64,000 nt of DNA from Homalodisca vitripennis (lineage: Eukaryota; Arthropoda; Insecta; Hemiptera; Cicadellidae): contig NW_025777635.1 in NCBI RefSeq assembly GCF_021130785.1, positions 1 to 64,000 on the forward strand, written 5' to 3'. This document shows, piece by piece, positions 38,800-51,508 of this stretch. How positions within the stretch are numbered: position 1 is the stretch's first letter; each line of letters begins with the position of its first letter. The notes under the pieces were generated by a model. The model worked only from the letters and a program-made list of their open reading frames with translations, was not told where the DNA came from and did not search any database. The position numbers and the translations under genes were made by a program.

Positions 38800-38989
38800 T
38801 GTTTTCCTCTTCTACAGATGTGGAACCCCTGATTCATAGGACGGTGTCTTTGAAGACACTAAATATTTAAGATTCCAAATATATACATTATTACAATGAT
38901 AAAAGAGATTTCCTGTTTTGAAGTTAATTGATCTAATAATTTCATTTTATAAACTTATATTAAAAATATGATATCAGTATAGCGTAGTG

Positions 38990-39660
38990 ACCAATATTAT
39001 ACTTGTGTGTTGAAGTCCGTTCACCTGATCTTCCATTATATTGATCAAACCTTCAACAAAATATTTGTATTGATAGTCAGTAATGTTTGCAACATCACTT
39101 GAGCCTCCAACTAGCAAGATGTTATTGAATATTTATTAATGTACGGATTGGTCTTAAAAGCACTAATTACTGCCTGTCAAGCAGCACCAGGAAGTACATA
39201 ATCAAATGTTGAAAAACCACTTGATAATTCTCCATCAAAAACTTTTGCCATATCCCTACCGTACTTATCAGTGATCACAGTTAGCTTATTTACTGGTATA
39301 ATCCCTGTTTAAGTTCTTATAAGAAATTTTGTGAAATATTTTTCTGTTTATTAACAAATAACACTTTAGTTGAGTCATCTATTTGTTGTTGTTCATATAT
39401 AAGATCTTTCAAAATTTAAATTCTTTCTCTAAGTACTTAATTTTTTGATTTAGTAAAGATATATGACCCTACACAGCTTCATTTTGTAGATCAATTTTCA
39501 TCTCACCAATCTTATTTCCACATTTTTCATTATATACATGGTTGTTTGTAAATTCATTAAGGAGAGTGTAAATTTTACTGTTTGAAAATGCAGTACGATT
39601 ATTAATGATGTAGGCTAGTAGTGAGCGCTTTTTAAAAATTAATTCCATCCATCCCAAATT
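38990..39660 (-). pseudogene. LINE ORF1-like relic: coiled coil plus SGNH esterase-like domain
   Basis: Read on minus from 39657, an ATG-started 62-codon frame with a helical, charged end (GNKIGEMKIDLQNEAV) leads, after a stop, into SLLNQKIKYLEKEFKF, a coiled-coil-like heptad run. Next comes VNKLTVITDKYGRDMAKVF, with ITDKYGRD at 39252-39275 in the position of the SGNH block I (usually DSHGR), then FSTFDYVLPGAA. In a shifted frame VGGSSDVANITDYQYKYF follows (VGGSSDV at 39091-39111), equivalent to the GGxNDV block III. A hydrophobic strand near 38990 could be the next core strand. ORF1 proteins with a coiled coil and an esterase-like domain occur in CR1-type LINEs. Block I lacks the Ser and His expected, and the frame is broken by stops and a shift, so it is dead. 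Confidence 0.5.
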
Positions 39661-40484
39661 TCAGGTTTCAATATAGTTTATGTCTATATACTGTATATAT
39701 TCCCACTAGAAATTCTCTTAAAATCTTGTTGATAGCAAAGATGACATACAGGCCGCAATCAAAGTTGTTGATTTGTCTACCTCCATTTATTAAGGTAAAA
39801 CTAGTTTAAGATTAAATCATCCCCATAGAGTCACACAATTTATTCATTACTTTTTTAGATTGTGAGTATTTAATGGTATCTAATGAGTCATATAAGTAAA
39901 ACGTAGCACATGTGACAGATAAGAACATCCCAATGTGCACCTCCAAATCTGTACATCAATTGAACAAAATTAATTGGAACAATTAAAATGCCTGTGTTTG
40001 CCATAATCAAATGTTCTAAGAAATAAGTGTAATATATCAATGATTTCAACCCACATAACTGATAATAGAATTGAAAACAAAAGAATTGTTGATGTGTTTT
40101 CCAATATACTCATGTAATATTTTATAATATCAATCAAAATAAGGTACCATTTGGGGAATGTATATAAACATCTATAATTCCATCTTGGTGTGAGGATATT
40201 CTGAGAATGTCCCTCCTTTGTCATGTGACATTAGCTATCTTATTTCAATCTCGTATTTCTATTTTAAAATTAATTCATTTAATAAAGTTATTTTTTAAAA
40301 TAAAATTTTTTATAGAATAGGTTTTTATTCAAAATTTTATAGGTTTTTATTCGATTTTATTCAAAAGTCCAAACAATGGTAATATTTAAAATTTAACTGT
40401 TTATATTAATCTTCGTATTAATATTCTATTAAATAAAAATTAATTTTAGTTTTTACTGGAGGCAAAATATATTACTACTGATAT
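39661..40484. other. AT-rich non-coding stretch
   Basis: No supported gene or element. The minus-strand frame at 39970-40224 has no domain I recognise. Confidence 0.4.
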
Positions 40485-40560
40485 ATTTAAACCTGGGCTT
40501 TACAGATTGTAAGACCAGTGTACTGCCACTGAGCTGCTTAGATACATTGGTAACACTATC
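40485..40560 (-). repeat. tRNA-derived SINE fragment
   Basis: On minus it reads AAGCAGCTCAGTGGCAGTAC, a good box A, followed at tRNA-like spacing by CCCAGGTTTAAATATATC, a decayed box B (consensus GGTTCGANTCC). It likely belongs with the SINEs at 95-192 and 52390-52540. No complete tRNA fold was found. Confidence 0.45.
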
Positions 40561-40942
40561 ATAATCTGCAGTTACTTCAGTCTTCCTAAAGATAACAATT
40601 TTCCCTGGGAAAATTCTGTCTTTTTACCAATGATAACATACTATAAAATCAGTTGTCTTAAACCATTAAATAAATTCTTTTATACAGTTTTGTTTATACA
40701 AATTCATAACCTTTTGAGCTATTATTAATCAATACCGAGGCATTTCTCGCTAAAGACAGTTGGTTTTAAAAGTAAAGCTAAGCAATATTGATTGTAGGTG
40801 ATATAATAGACTTACTTTTTCAATAATCTTTATAATAGTAATTAAGCACAGACATTGAAAACCTATATCTGATCTCTTCTACACTAGTCCAATGTTGCCT
40901 ATAAAAACTATTTCCAATATCAATTTACATAACAATATAAAT

Positions 40943-41800
40943 GGTACTTTGGGATTATACAGACCACACCCAGACATGAATCGTTATTTGACATTTTGCT
41001 TCTACTGATTACTAAATTAGCGTAGAACAATATTTCGTCAATATAAAACAGGAAATGTCTTATCGCAAACCCCTCCCCAACCTCAGACAGAGGTCAAAGT
41101 CGAGCGGTCTAGTAGATAACGTGATTGCAGAATCTCGCCGCCCGTTCAGCTGGTGCGTCGCTTTGTTGTACTTCCGTGTTTTACCCCTACATTTCTCCAA
41201 ACACAAAAATTCAACAAAAACAAACATTACCAAACAAAAACTAAACTCTTTATTGAAAAAAAAAACACACAAAACTTGTTTTTTATTCTTGATCACACTC
41301 CGCCACCCAAAATGCGAGTGCCTCCGAAGCCTGCGCTGATGTCAACGAATAAAAAACATCCCTCGAGATAGTACATATCTGTAAAATATCAAATTCTAGA
41401 GGGCTGATCAGAAATATAAATTGAATTGTAATGGAAAGGCAATTATGTACTGTGCAAAAAACTTATATAATCATGTGATGCCGCGCGGCCTGCTGTAATC
41501 GGGATTCTCGAGAAAGATAACATAACAGCGACAACAATACCGATCACAATACCTGGAGATGCTTGTTGATTGATGGAATGTTAGTTCTGTTACTCAACTA
41601 CATCGTTTTATGACGTTCTAAGTTCATTGAAAAAAGTTTAAGCGATGGGGGCATATAACAGAATCTGACCCCATTAACAATTGATAATTGTTGTAACTTT
41701 GTAATTAAAGAATTGTTTTTTCGTTCTATTATGTTTGTTTCTATACATTTATATTTTTGTGTTCTTCATACTGGTGTGGTCGGTATAATCCCAAAGTACC
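40943..41800. mobile_element. Well-preserved non-autonomous DNA transposon with 28-bp terminal inverted repeats
   Basis: The left end (40943-40970) begins GGTACTTTGGGATTATAC and ends GACCACACC. The right end (41773-41800) is its reverse complement at 27 of 28 positions; the single difference is A versus C at position 19. The element is 858 bases. Immediately outside, CAATATAAAT (40933-40942) and CAATATATTT (41801-41810) look like a target duplication, the first 7 bases being identical and 8 of 10 matching. TTAA and TA targets are excluded. Length and GG start allow Merlin-like, hAT, P or Mutator-type origin; none is shown. The interior carries a GC-elevated block (about 41055-41370) and a GCCGCGCGGC palindrome near 41484, unlike the flanks. 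No transposase is present, so mobilisation would be in trans. Confidence 0.75.
41055..41339 (+). CDS. Unrecognised open frame inside the inverted-repeat element
   Basis: An ATG-started 94-codon frame begins MSYRKPLPNLRQRSKSSG and becomes Lys/Thr/Asn-rich past residue 55. A TATAAAA lies only about 13 bases before the ATG, too close for a normal core promoter to place the ATG in the transcript. An opposite frame (41060-41296) and a third frame are also open across the same bases, so openness is partly compositional. No domain is recognised. It may be captured host sequence carried by the element, or noncoding. Confidence 0.2.
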   Translation: MSYRKPLPNLRQRSKSSGLVDNVIAESRRPFSWCVALLYFRVLPLHFSKHKNSTKTNITKQKLNSLLKKKTHKTCFLFLITLRHPKCECLRSLR

Positions 41801-44154
41801 CAATATATTTTAAACACTACAAGGAACCATACTCAAACATCAAATGCTAATCCACCTTTAAGCATAGAATGGTCATAGTAGGGAAAGTTTGATCTAGATG
41901 CATCATAGTGGTGCCTTCCTGTAGTCTACACGTAAACAGAGGCGTGTCAAAAAAATATTTAAAAATATTTCATTTCTACTCGTTTGAAGGGGATTATGGG
42001 TGACGGCAACATAATTAGAAAGATCTAGCCAAATTCTTTAATTGAAGGATAGTATTGACCTACAAAGTACCGATAGTAGGATCACCTTACAATATTTTAA
42101 TGTACAATTCTGTTTAACTGTGTACAAAAAATTAAATAAATTTGAAAAATGGATTAATTTTTTCAAAGTGACAGTTTTATAAAAATATGTTTAATCAATC
42201 CACTAGGAAGTGCAGGTATGGAAAGTTCAAAATGTAAACAATTCTGTAATGTCCCAAATAAACCGCTGAACATAAACATGCAAAATTGTTATAGTAGCCT
42301 ACTCATAAGAGACAAGCTTCAGGAGTGACCGTTATTAATTTATGACACAAGGAGATGACATTTTTATAAATACAAATTTCACTGTCTAGTTATTTTTTAT
42401 GTATAGCCTTCTGTAAAGGTTCTTATCTTTATTTTCAAGAGTTTTTCTGTGGGCCATGTTATAATGTCCAAAATTATCCTTCACATTCCTACCACTTTTA
42501 GACAAATAACAAATATTTCTGCATTTAGAAATAGCATCAAGGGTATCATAATACTAACAGCCTTATTGCACCACCTTAATGGACCTAAGTATGTATATTA
42601 ACAATTTCCGTATACAGGTATCTCGCAGTATAAAGATATAAACGCTGTAAATATTTTTGACAATTCCTACTGCAGTTGTATTTTTTAAGCCTAAAATTGT
42701 TTGCTTAAAGTGGTTTATAGGCTATAAGTATCCAAAGATACAAGAAATCGAATATTTAGAATATTTATATAATCACGTTGCAAAACAGGACTGGTAAAAT
42801 GCGGCAACACTATAGGTCTAGGTATCAATGGGTACTATAAAACTACTCATTGGAATTTATAAAATAAAAAGTAAAAATGAAAGTCCAAATATATTTATGG
42901 TTTATGCAATCAATAGTTTTTAACGTTGCATCATTAATATATCCATTATTTAAACTAATTGTAAACTACGAACACTCAGACATTGAAGTCTTAATCGCAT
43001 TTACTGTAAAGATATATTATATATGTATTGTTTATTAGGTTATAAACTACTGGCTGACAACTTCTAATAATAGTATTTAATTTACACTTTCAGATAATCG
43101 GTATATCTGAGGTTTGTTGACTAAAGGGATGTGGTAATATATAATATTTTTCAATGGTAAACGTTATAAGCTAACTTAATCAATGAATACTTTCAAAGTG
43201 CATTTATACAAATCAAACCTTAACAGTGTATGAAAAAACCTATTTCAGAGGTATAATCAATTTGAAATACAAAACGCGCCTGCAGCTGAAGGACGCAACT
43301 ACCTGCACGCGGCCTCAATGTCCCAAGTGCTGGTTTAGACTGTAAGCCCCGTACTAAAAGGACCTGGGCTACATGAGACTGCTGTCGCTCAGCCAAATTC
43401 CCTGTAAGATTTTGTAAGAGTAACAATGTGATCTCTATTTAGAAATGAAGCTTCATACAACATTTAAAGTCTATAAGACATTTATTTCGTTTTCAAAACA
43501 TCTTTGCGAAAGACAAACAGACAGGCATAAATCAATTTTGCCTGTACACTGAATGGTATAAAAATATCTAAAATTCCAAGTTTGGAGCTCAATCAGCTCT
43601 CGAGATATAATGATGAAAGTTAAGCTTAAATGGCGCTCAGTCAAATACCTTGTAGGGGTATGCATTTTTATCGAATTCGATATTTCTTACATTTAAAAGA
43701 GGCTTCATAAAAAATTCCAAACTTAATCACGATAAGTGTGGAGATGGTCAGAAGTGACATTTTCATTCCCCAACTTCGATTGTTTATCAATAATAAATTT
43801 ATTCAAATAACTTTTTTTACACGTGTTTACTAATTATGAGCTGTAGGGGAGGAGGTGTATCTATAAGAAGAATGAAACAGCAGGTCTTTTTTGTAGGCTA
43901 AGAAAACATAGCTTATATTTATTTTGTATCTACTAATTTTAATGCAATGCATTGATGAATTGTGCAACACGATACAATACTTTATTTTCTGTTATGTCCA
44001 AGAACTGAAAAACATGACGTAATGATTCACGGATAAAAGAGTCTTATTACTTTTGAAGAATAAAGTAAAAACATAGAAATAGTTCAAAGTCATTAAACAG
44101 CATAAAACATATAATAAAAATCGTGGACATGTAGTTCCGTTTATAAAATAATAA
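41801..44154. other. AT-rich stretch with a GC-elevated patch at 43265-43430
   Basis: The patch contains CGCGCCTGCAGCTGAAGGACG near 43277 and open segments on both strands (minus frame 43220-43426 lacks ATG; plus segment after TTTCAG near 43248 ends at a TAG). No homology is recognised, so exon, repeat and chance all remain possible. The rest shows no gene. Confidence 0.35.
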
Positions 44155-44160
44155 CTGCCA

Positions 44161-44242
44161 TGTCCTATTCTGATGAGCGTCAGAATGGGCCAGGATCGTC
44201 AGAAAGGTAGCACTTACGTATAGAAATCGTCAGAAAGGGAGC
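44161..44242 (+). repeat. Short hairpin repeat, copy 2
   Basis: TCCTATTCTGATGAGCGTCAGAATGGG folds with ATTCTGA (44167-44173) pairing to TCAGAAT (44180-44186). It is followed by two direct copies of ATCGTCAGAAAGG at about 44195 and 44227, each leading to a (C/T)TTACGTA phrase. It matches the copy at 10606-10692. Confidence 0.5.
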
Positions 44243-44252
44243 AGTTACTTAC

Positions 44253-44253
<1 letters not shown>

Positions 44254-44304
<51 letters not shown>
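44254..44304. repeat. (TA)n microsatellite
   Basis: About 50 bases of uninterrupted alternating T and A mark the left border of the repeat complex. Confidence 0.9.
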
Positions 44305-44309
<5 letters not shown>

Positions 44310-47300
44310 CTAGCAGAACCCGACAGACGTTGTCCTGTACACGTTAGAAGAATTTAATTATAGTTAATTAAAATTACAGTATAGTATCGGAACTGGCCAA
44401 CAGAATTTAATTTATCTAAAATACTAAATAAGTATTCCGTATAGGGCTGAAGTATAATAAGTGGCCACCATCACAATCGAATTATAGATATTTCTGAATA
44501 GCCTATCTAAAGTACTAAAATGATAAACTGAATTAGATTATAGTTATTTAAAGGCTGAATTATTAATAAGCGGCCAATATCGCAATCAAATTATTGATAT
44601 TTATAATTTAGCCTATCTAAACTACCGAATTTTATTATCTTTATATTTCTTGTGTGCGTGTGTATGGAGCTGAACTCCTCCTAATTGGGGTGGACCATCT
44701 TGGAATGTTTTACATTGTATCCAGCAGAATGCGCTACGATCACAGTTTCAAATGTTTTCTATTTTAATTCCAGGTTTTCCTGACAGTTTGTGCTGCTATC
44801 AAATATGTGTGTTGCTTTGTAACATTGTGTAATTATTATGTGAGTGCTAATTGTAATAATACATTAATAGAGATTGAAGATGTTTGAAGTACATAAAAAA
44901 CTATAGTCATTCATTGAAGTTATTGAACTAATTTTGAAAATTTATTGAACGAAGTGAGTATATTGGTCGCATAACCTAAGTAGCATACAAATCAAAAGGT
45001 TGTTTTTCTATGTGTGAATAACTATTGTTAACAGTTTGGTCACATAAGTTCAAATTAAGTAGCATATAAATCACTTGATTGAATAACTATTCGTCCTCTT
45101 CTACGAAGACGTGGCATTTTTTGTAAAAATAAAATTCTGTATAATAGTACACAATGAATATGAGTAACTTATTCATTATGTAATTTTAATTAAGTAACTT
45201 CTAGATAAAAATGTATAACAACATAGACTACAGTATCTAAAATACTAAAGAAGTATTCCTTATAGGTCTGAAGTACAATAAGTGGGCCACCATCCACAAT
45301 CAAATTATTGATATTTCTGATTAATCTATCTAAAACTACCGAATTACATTATAATTATTTAAAATTACAGTATAGTATCGGAACTGGCCAACAGAATTTA
45401 ATTTATATCTAATAAACTAAATAAGTATTTCCCTATAGGTCTGAAGTACAATAAGTGGCCACCATCACAATCGAATTATTAATATATCTGAATAGCCTAT
45501 CTAAAGTACTAAAATGACGATCCAAATTAGGATTATATTTATTTAAAGGGAGAAGTATAATAAGCGGCCACCATCTCAATCGAATTGATATTTCTGAATA
45601 GCCTATCTAAACTACTAAAAATGATGATCCGAATTAGATTATAGTTTATTTAAAGGCTGAAGTATATATATATATATATCTAATATTACTAAATAAGTAT
45701 TCCCTTTAGGTCTGAAGTACAATAAGTGGCCACCATCAGATTCAAATTATTGATATAATCTTGAATAGCCTATCTAAACTACTAAAATGATGATCCATAT
45801 TATAGTTATTTAAAGGCTGAAGTATAATAAGCAGCCACCATCTCAATCGAATTATTGATATTTCTGATTAGCCTATCTAAACTACTGAATTTCATTGTAG
45901 ATATGTAAAATTACAGTATAGTATCAGAACTGGCCAACAGAATTTAATTTTAAAACCAATTCTTACATTATTAACAATAGTTATTGACACATGTGATTCT
46001 CTATTAATTTAATATTACAATTAGCACTCACACAATAATTACACGATGATACAAAACAACACACAAATTTGATAGCAGCACAAACTGTCGGAAAACCTGG
46101 AATTAAAATATAGAAAAACATTTGAAACTGCGATCGTAGCGCATTCTGCTGGATCCAATTTAAAACATACCAAGATAAAAAAACAATTTATTTATAAACC
46201 AAAAATTAACTGATCAATCACTGCACACTTAATATTTACCAATTTCAGTTAAAAGTGTATTTTACTAAAACTTCCAATTTTATATCTGGATAACCTCTAT
46301 TGATATTCCTGATTAGCCTAATCTAAACTACCGAATTTCATTATAGTTATTTAAAATTACAGTATAGTATCAGAACTGGCCAACAGAATTTAATTTAAAA
46401 CCAATTCCTACACTATTAACAATAGTTATTCACACATGTGATTTGTATGCTACTTAATTTGAACTTATCTGACCAATTTTGACTGCAGATTTAAAAATGT
46501 AAATTACAACAAATTATTTGAAATCCATTAGTTTAAAACTTGATTATCTAAAAATGTCAACAATAGTTATTCACACATAGAAACACAACCTTTTGATTTG
46601 TATGCTACTTAGGTTATTTGAGGTAATGCGACCAATAATCTCTATTAAATGTACTATTACAATTTTAGCACTCACACAATAATTACACAATGTTTTATTT
46701 TTTTATTTTCTTCCTTTTGCCTGTTGGCTGGCCTTTATAAACTTATAACGCGGCCACGTAGTACACTTTTTATAACTTTATTCTATTATATATTAATGTT
46801 ATTTGCCGTATTTACTTTTGAAACATGAACCTTACAACTTACAAAATATTCACAGCTGTTAAGTATCAGTTCACTTTGTATTACGTGTCGTAGCACCAGT
46901 CTGTCGGATCCCAATATAAAAACACTCCAACATCATCAAATTTATAATTAAAAATTTAAATAACTTTGACCGAATAAATAACTATAATGAAATTCAGTAG
47001 TTTGGATAGGCTATTGAGAAATATCAATAATTATATTGTGATGGTGGCTGCTTATTATACTTCAGCCTTTAAATTAACTATAATCCAATTCGGATAGTAG
47101 TTTGGATAGGCTATTCAGAAATATCAATAATTCGATTGTGATAGAGGCCACTTATTATACTTCAGCCCTATTGGAAAACCATCTTATTTGTTTATGTACA
47201 CTCCTGAAGGATTAAAAAAAATTATTGTACATTCAATAGCATTACGATAAATTAAGTTGTAAATTAATTAAAAAATATACTTGTTATAAAATTACAGTAT

Positions 47301-48214
47301 AATGTCGGAACTGGCCAACAGAATTTAATTTAAAACCAATTCCTACACTATTAACAATAAGTAGTTATTCACACATGTGATTTGTATGCTACTTAATTTG
47401 AACGTATGTGACCAATTCTGACTGCAGATTAAAAAATGTAAATTACAACAAATTATTTTTAAAATCCAATTAGTTTTAAAACTTGATTATCTAAACTGTT
47501 AACAATATTCACACATAGAATTACAACCTTTTGATTTTGTATGCTACTTAGGTTAATTTGAGGTATGCGACCAATATACTCACTTCAATGTACAAAATGA
47601 GTTCAATAACTTTAATAAATAAGTATAGTTTTTTATGCACTTTAAACATCTTCAATCTCTATTAATGTATTATAACAATTAGCACTCACACAATAATTAC
47701 AGAATGTTACAAAACAACACACAAATTTGATAGCAGCACAAAATGTCGGGGAAAAACCTGGAATTAAAATAGAAAAACATTATGGCTGTGTTGTAATATT
47801 AGGCCTATAATGTTTACGTAGAACAATTGGGAAAAACTTCATCTTTGCATCAGCATTACACTACTGATCAAGCACTTTACAAATTTATAAAATATTAACT
47901 TTCTAAATTTTAAATGTGAACAAATGTTTTCTGCCTCTTTGATGAACCTTCAGCTGAAAATATTCACAGCTGTTAATTATCAGTTAACTTTGTATTACGT
48001 GTCGTTCGTGGCGCAGTCTGGCGGATCCCAATGTCAAACACTCCACCATCAACAACAATTTATTATTAAAAAATTAATTATATAAACTATTAAAACTTGA
48101 CCTAATTATGAATCTAAACCATTCTCGGATCCAACTGAAGACACACTAAAAGTTTCATTAAAATCGGTCCACCCGTTTAGGAAGGAGTTTAGGACCATAC
48201 CACACGCACACAAG

Positions 48215-48215
<1 letters not shown>
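44305..48215. repeat. Nested complex of direct and inverted repeat modules
   Basis: Module X (AATTACAGTATAGTATCGG then AACTGGCCAACAGAATTTAA) occurs five times on + at about 44372, 45363, 45909, 46355 and 47289. Module Z (TGAAGTACAATAAGTGGCC, then TAGCCTATCTAAA) occurs at least seven times on + between 44440 and 46335 and twice inverted at 47009-47170. Module Y (GTGAGTGCTAATTGT) is forward near 44842 and inverted near 46018, 46665 and 47679. X-led stretches at 45909, 46355 and 47289 share long downstream order, giving diverged units. ACTAGCAGAACCCGACAGAC (44309) opens the block; TCATTAAAATCGGTCCACCC plus CACACAAGAAATATATA (about 48147-48220) closes it, and an inverted copy of that tail is at 44645-44705. 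It is noncoding and TE-derived, family uncertain. Confidence 0.7.
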
Positions 48216-48216
<1 letters not shown>

Positions 48217-48281
<65 letters not shown>

Positions 48282-48302
48282 ATAGGATATATGTGTGCGT
48301 GC

Positions 48303-48340
<38 letters not shown>

Positions 48341-48357
48341 TCTGTGTCTGTGTGTGG
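48217..48357. repeat. (TA)n then (TG)n compound microsatellite
   Basis: TA repeat at 48217-48284 passes into GTGTGCGTGCGTGCG and a (TG)n run to about 48357. The Cys/Val-rich frame starting at 48291 is read from the microsatellite and is not a gene. Confidence 0.9.
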
Positions 48358-50380
48358 GATTATGTTACATTTTAGAGAATCGCAAGACCTTGGTTTTTTA
48401 CGGCATTAAAAAAGGGGAAACAATTTTTAAAATGATAATCTATATTTTCATGGACAATATAGAAAGTGACGTTAAACTTTTTGTTACGTTGTAGTAATTC
48501 TTTTAGATCCCCAAATCACTAGAATACTAATAATTTAAAATCTCTTTATTGAAAAAACGGTAGAGCAGTTGCCTGCACGCAGGGATTCAGATTATACGGT
48601 TGAGCTGATAATGTGTAAGACTTAATGATGGCTCTACCTTGGAATATCTTTACACTGTGGCAACATTTTACGACTGCAGCAATTTAAACATTATTTGCAG
48701 TTAATTTGAGTATTAATATATTATGAACTAGAACTAAATGTGTTTTTAAAGTATACTTGAACATAATATTGATAATAAAATATTGAGAAACATATTGTGT
48801 TTGCAAATTTTCAATTGTTTGTTGCACTTTGTGAGCACAAATGTTAATTTACTAGGCCACGTGTTCCAGGTGAATTAAAAAAAATGAATCTAATACAAAT
48901 CTATTTACGATAAGTCTTGGAGGTAAGATCCAACTTGCATTATATACACAACATAAACTGAGATTTCTTGAAATCGATAGAGGATTTTTGTTTAAAGAAA
49001 GAAATTCATGATTGTTATGAGTTCAGGTGTATTTCTTTTGGTTTGATACACTTTAATCCGACCATCAGAAATATAAAACATAAAATCACCGTCCAGAAAA
49101 CTAGATAAAATAAATTAAATACTCCCATTGTAGTTGGTTAGGTGGTGCGAATATAACATTTTATTTTCTGTCTTAATGTTGATTTTAAATGGGTTAAACC
49201 AAACATAATAAAAAGTGTGAAAAAAATAATTATTTCATGTTTTTAAACCCTTACCCTCCCATTTTTGGCTTCCATAATAACTAGTGAAGATATTGTTCGA
49301 GTTCTTTTTTAGAGGAAATGTAACTATTAGTTTTAATTCAAATCAGATTGTGTATGTAAACAATACAAATTAGCCCTCACCTCCTGGGCTATGACCGAAT
49401 AATTAATTATTTGAGCTAATGTTATACCACGTCGACATTTACATAAATAATGATTTTGGAGACGAAACTAGATAAAATATTTTAAGTTAGACTAATTGAA
49501 AACCTCAAGTTTAACCCACTGACACGATGATAACGAAGCGCTAGGTTACCGTGACATTTACCAACCCCACTCGCGACCACTTTGTCACTTGATGCGCTTT
49601 TACACGAGGATACTCAATAGTGGTCTTGTGTTAAGGGTTTTACAGTTAATTTGACAAGAATCTTTCAAATAGGAGAACCTACTTCTCATAAGTAGAAGTA
49701 ATTAAACCTTTTATGAAATATAAATAAATAACTTTATAGTAGATATCGTATAATTTAACAAAGATGGAGTGGTTGGAAATTATTTTAAAGTTTTAGACCT
49801 CCAGTCAGTACACGAATACTACTTGCAAGTCAATATAAAAATGACACATGATAGTATTGGATTCAAAACATGTTTATTATTGAAATTTAAATATCATGAA
49901 TGTATTTTAAATTGTTAAGTGGGGAGATGGTCTGCCCCCATCTTTACACTGGGGTATCGTAATCACTGTAAGACACCACTCTGTAAAATCTTTAGCTGTG
50001 GAATGACATGCATTCTGAACCTTTGTGAGTATCTTATCCTCTGACACCTAGAACTCCCAGCATCTAGGAAACACTGATCTCTCGAGTAATGCTCTAGTAT
50101 ATATATTACAACAAACATCGAATATTACATTTCATCGATAGGATATACAAGCATCTGGGACCATCTTATTTTAAGGAGTCTAAGATTTTTAAAAAGACCA
50201 GCTTGTTGGTAAGGCCATCGTGTCCAAATTTACTAAAGAAAAAGTTTATGAATAATTGTACCACATTATCTGAAGATCTAATCTTTATTACCTCTTTTAG
50301 ACGTGCAATTATTTTAATACATATGAACATGTCTTCAGCTAATAAAACAGCTGAAACATACCTAATATCAATGCTATTTA
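48358..50380. other. AT-rich stretch, no gene supported
   Basis: A GTAGAGCAGTTGCCTGCACGC phrase near 48560 is faintly tRNA-like but lacks a convincing box B pair. Bases near 49579 (ACTTTGTCACTTGATGCGC) resemble 9467. Nothing else is recognisable. Confidence 0.4.
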
Positions 50381-50389
50381 AAATTACTT

Positions 50390-50700
50390 TATAGATTTCC
50401 ATAGAAACGACAAGGAAAATTTTGGAGGTATTTAATTTTTTTATGGTTCAGCTTCCTTTTTCAAAAGTACCTACTCGCAGTAAGCCTGAGTACCACCACC
50501 CAGGAACAGGATGCGATGGGGAGGAGCAGGAACCAGTGCCAAAAAACTACATGGATAAGTTTCTTTTATTATTTAGAAATATCAGCTGCCGCTCTTCCTA
50601 TATCTTGTTTACCCAAGTAGTTTACATCATAGTTTTAGCGACTATTAATCATAACACTAACCACTAGAAAATATCATAAGTTGTAAAATCTCAATTAAAA
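50390..50700 (+). repeat. Partial R1 copy
   Basis: It carries TTTCCATAGAAACGACAAGG (50397), then CCAGGAACAGGATGCGATGG with GGAGCAGGAACCAG (about 50501-50536), then TTTACATCATAGTTTTAGCG (50621), in the same order as 58017-58270. The 81-codon frame across it is repeat-derived. Confidence 0.55.
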
Positions 50701-51508
50701 TAAAAAAGAAATTTTATATTTAATTTGAATTAGGTATCCATTCTCGTTTTGTAAATATAATATTTACAAGTTACATTTATTTGTACAATCAGAAAGATAC
50801 TGATAAATCTTTCGAAAAATTTGACTAGGAGAGAGAGTAATTGGGCCTGCTTTTAAATAGTTGATAAAAATAAATACTTGTTAATTATCTTTAACAGCAA
50901 TCTTTCTGAAATTTACGTAGGCTAAAGATAGAAAATTCAAGTAAATTAGTATATGCTAGGTAAACTAAGTTTAACATTCTTAACTAAATCACGTAAAATT
51001 ATTGTACCCGTGACAGATACCCTTGTTAGATGGCACCTAACAAACATAGTTGGTATAATGAAATATTTGTATAAAATTATAAATCATTCCGATTCTTCAA
51101 AAGTGCCTCATTGACTGTATGACATTTTTTCCATAAAACAGTATGATTCGTCCATATCCGTGTCTGTGAGAGGAGGGGAGCTCCACCCAGCGCGTTTTGT
51201 TAGTTGGCATCTCGAAACCTGACCTATTGCGTTTGTACAGTTTTTTTATACGGCATCTACACCCCGTAACCAATGCCGTTAGTGTTTTTCGTTTACGCGT
51301 GTCAGTGTCAACACTATGTTTATTTTATCAATATTGTGATAAGTATGTGTGTGGTGTGTTTTTTTTTTTAACAAACATTTTTCTGCTATTTATTGTAGGT
51401 ATTTAGTTTTATTGATATTATAATTTAAATGACAAAAACATTTATATAGCATTATCCTTAGTTGAATTAAAAAAGGTTTAAAGAAGATTGTTCCCCCATT
51501 TATTGCAG

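Noticed and set aside
38450..38835. hAT-type ends based on CAGGGGTTC motifs on minus
   Set aside because: Both motifs point the same way, and no opposite end or 8-bp duplication was found.
41041..41057. TATA box driving the 41055 open frame
   Set aside because: The box is about 13 bases before the ATG, so transcription would start downstream of the start codon.
48291..48494. Cys/Val-rich small protein
   Set aside because: The N-terminal part is translation of a TG microsatellite.
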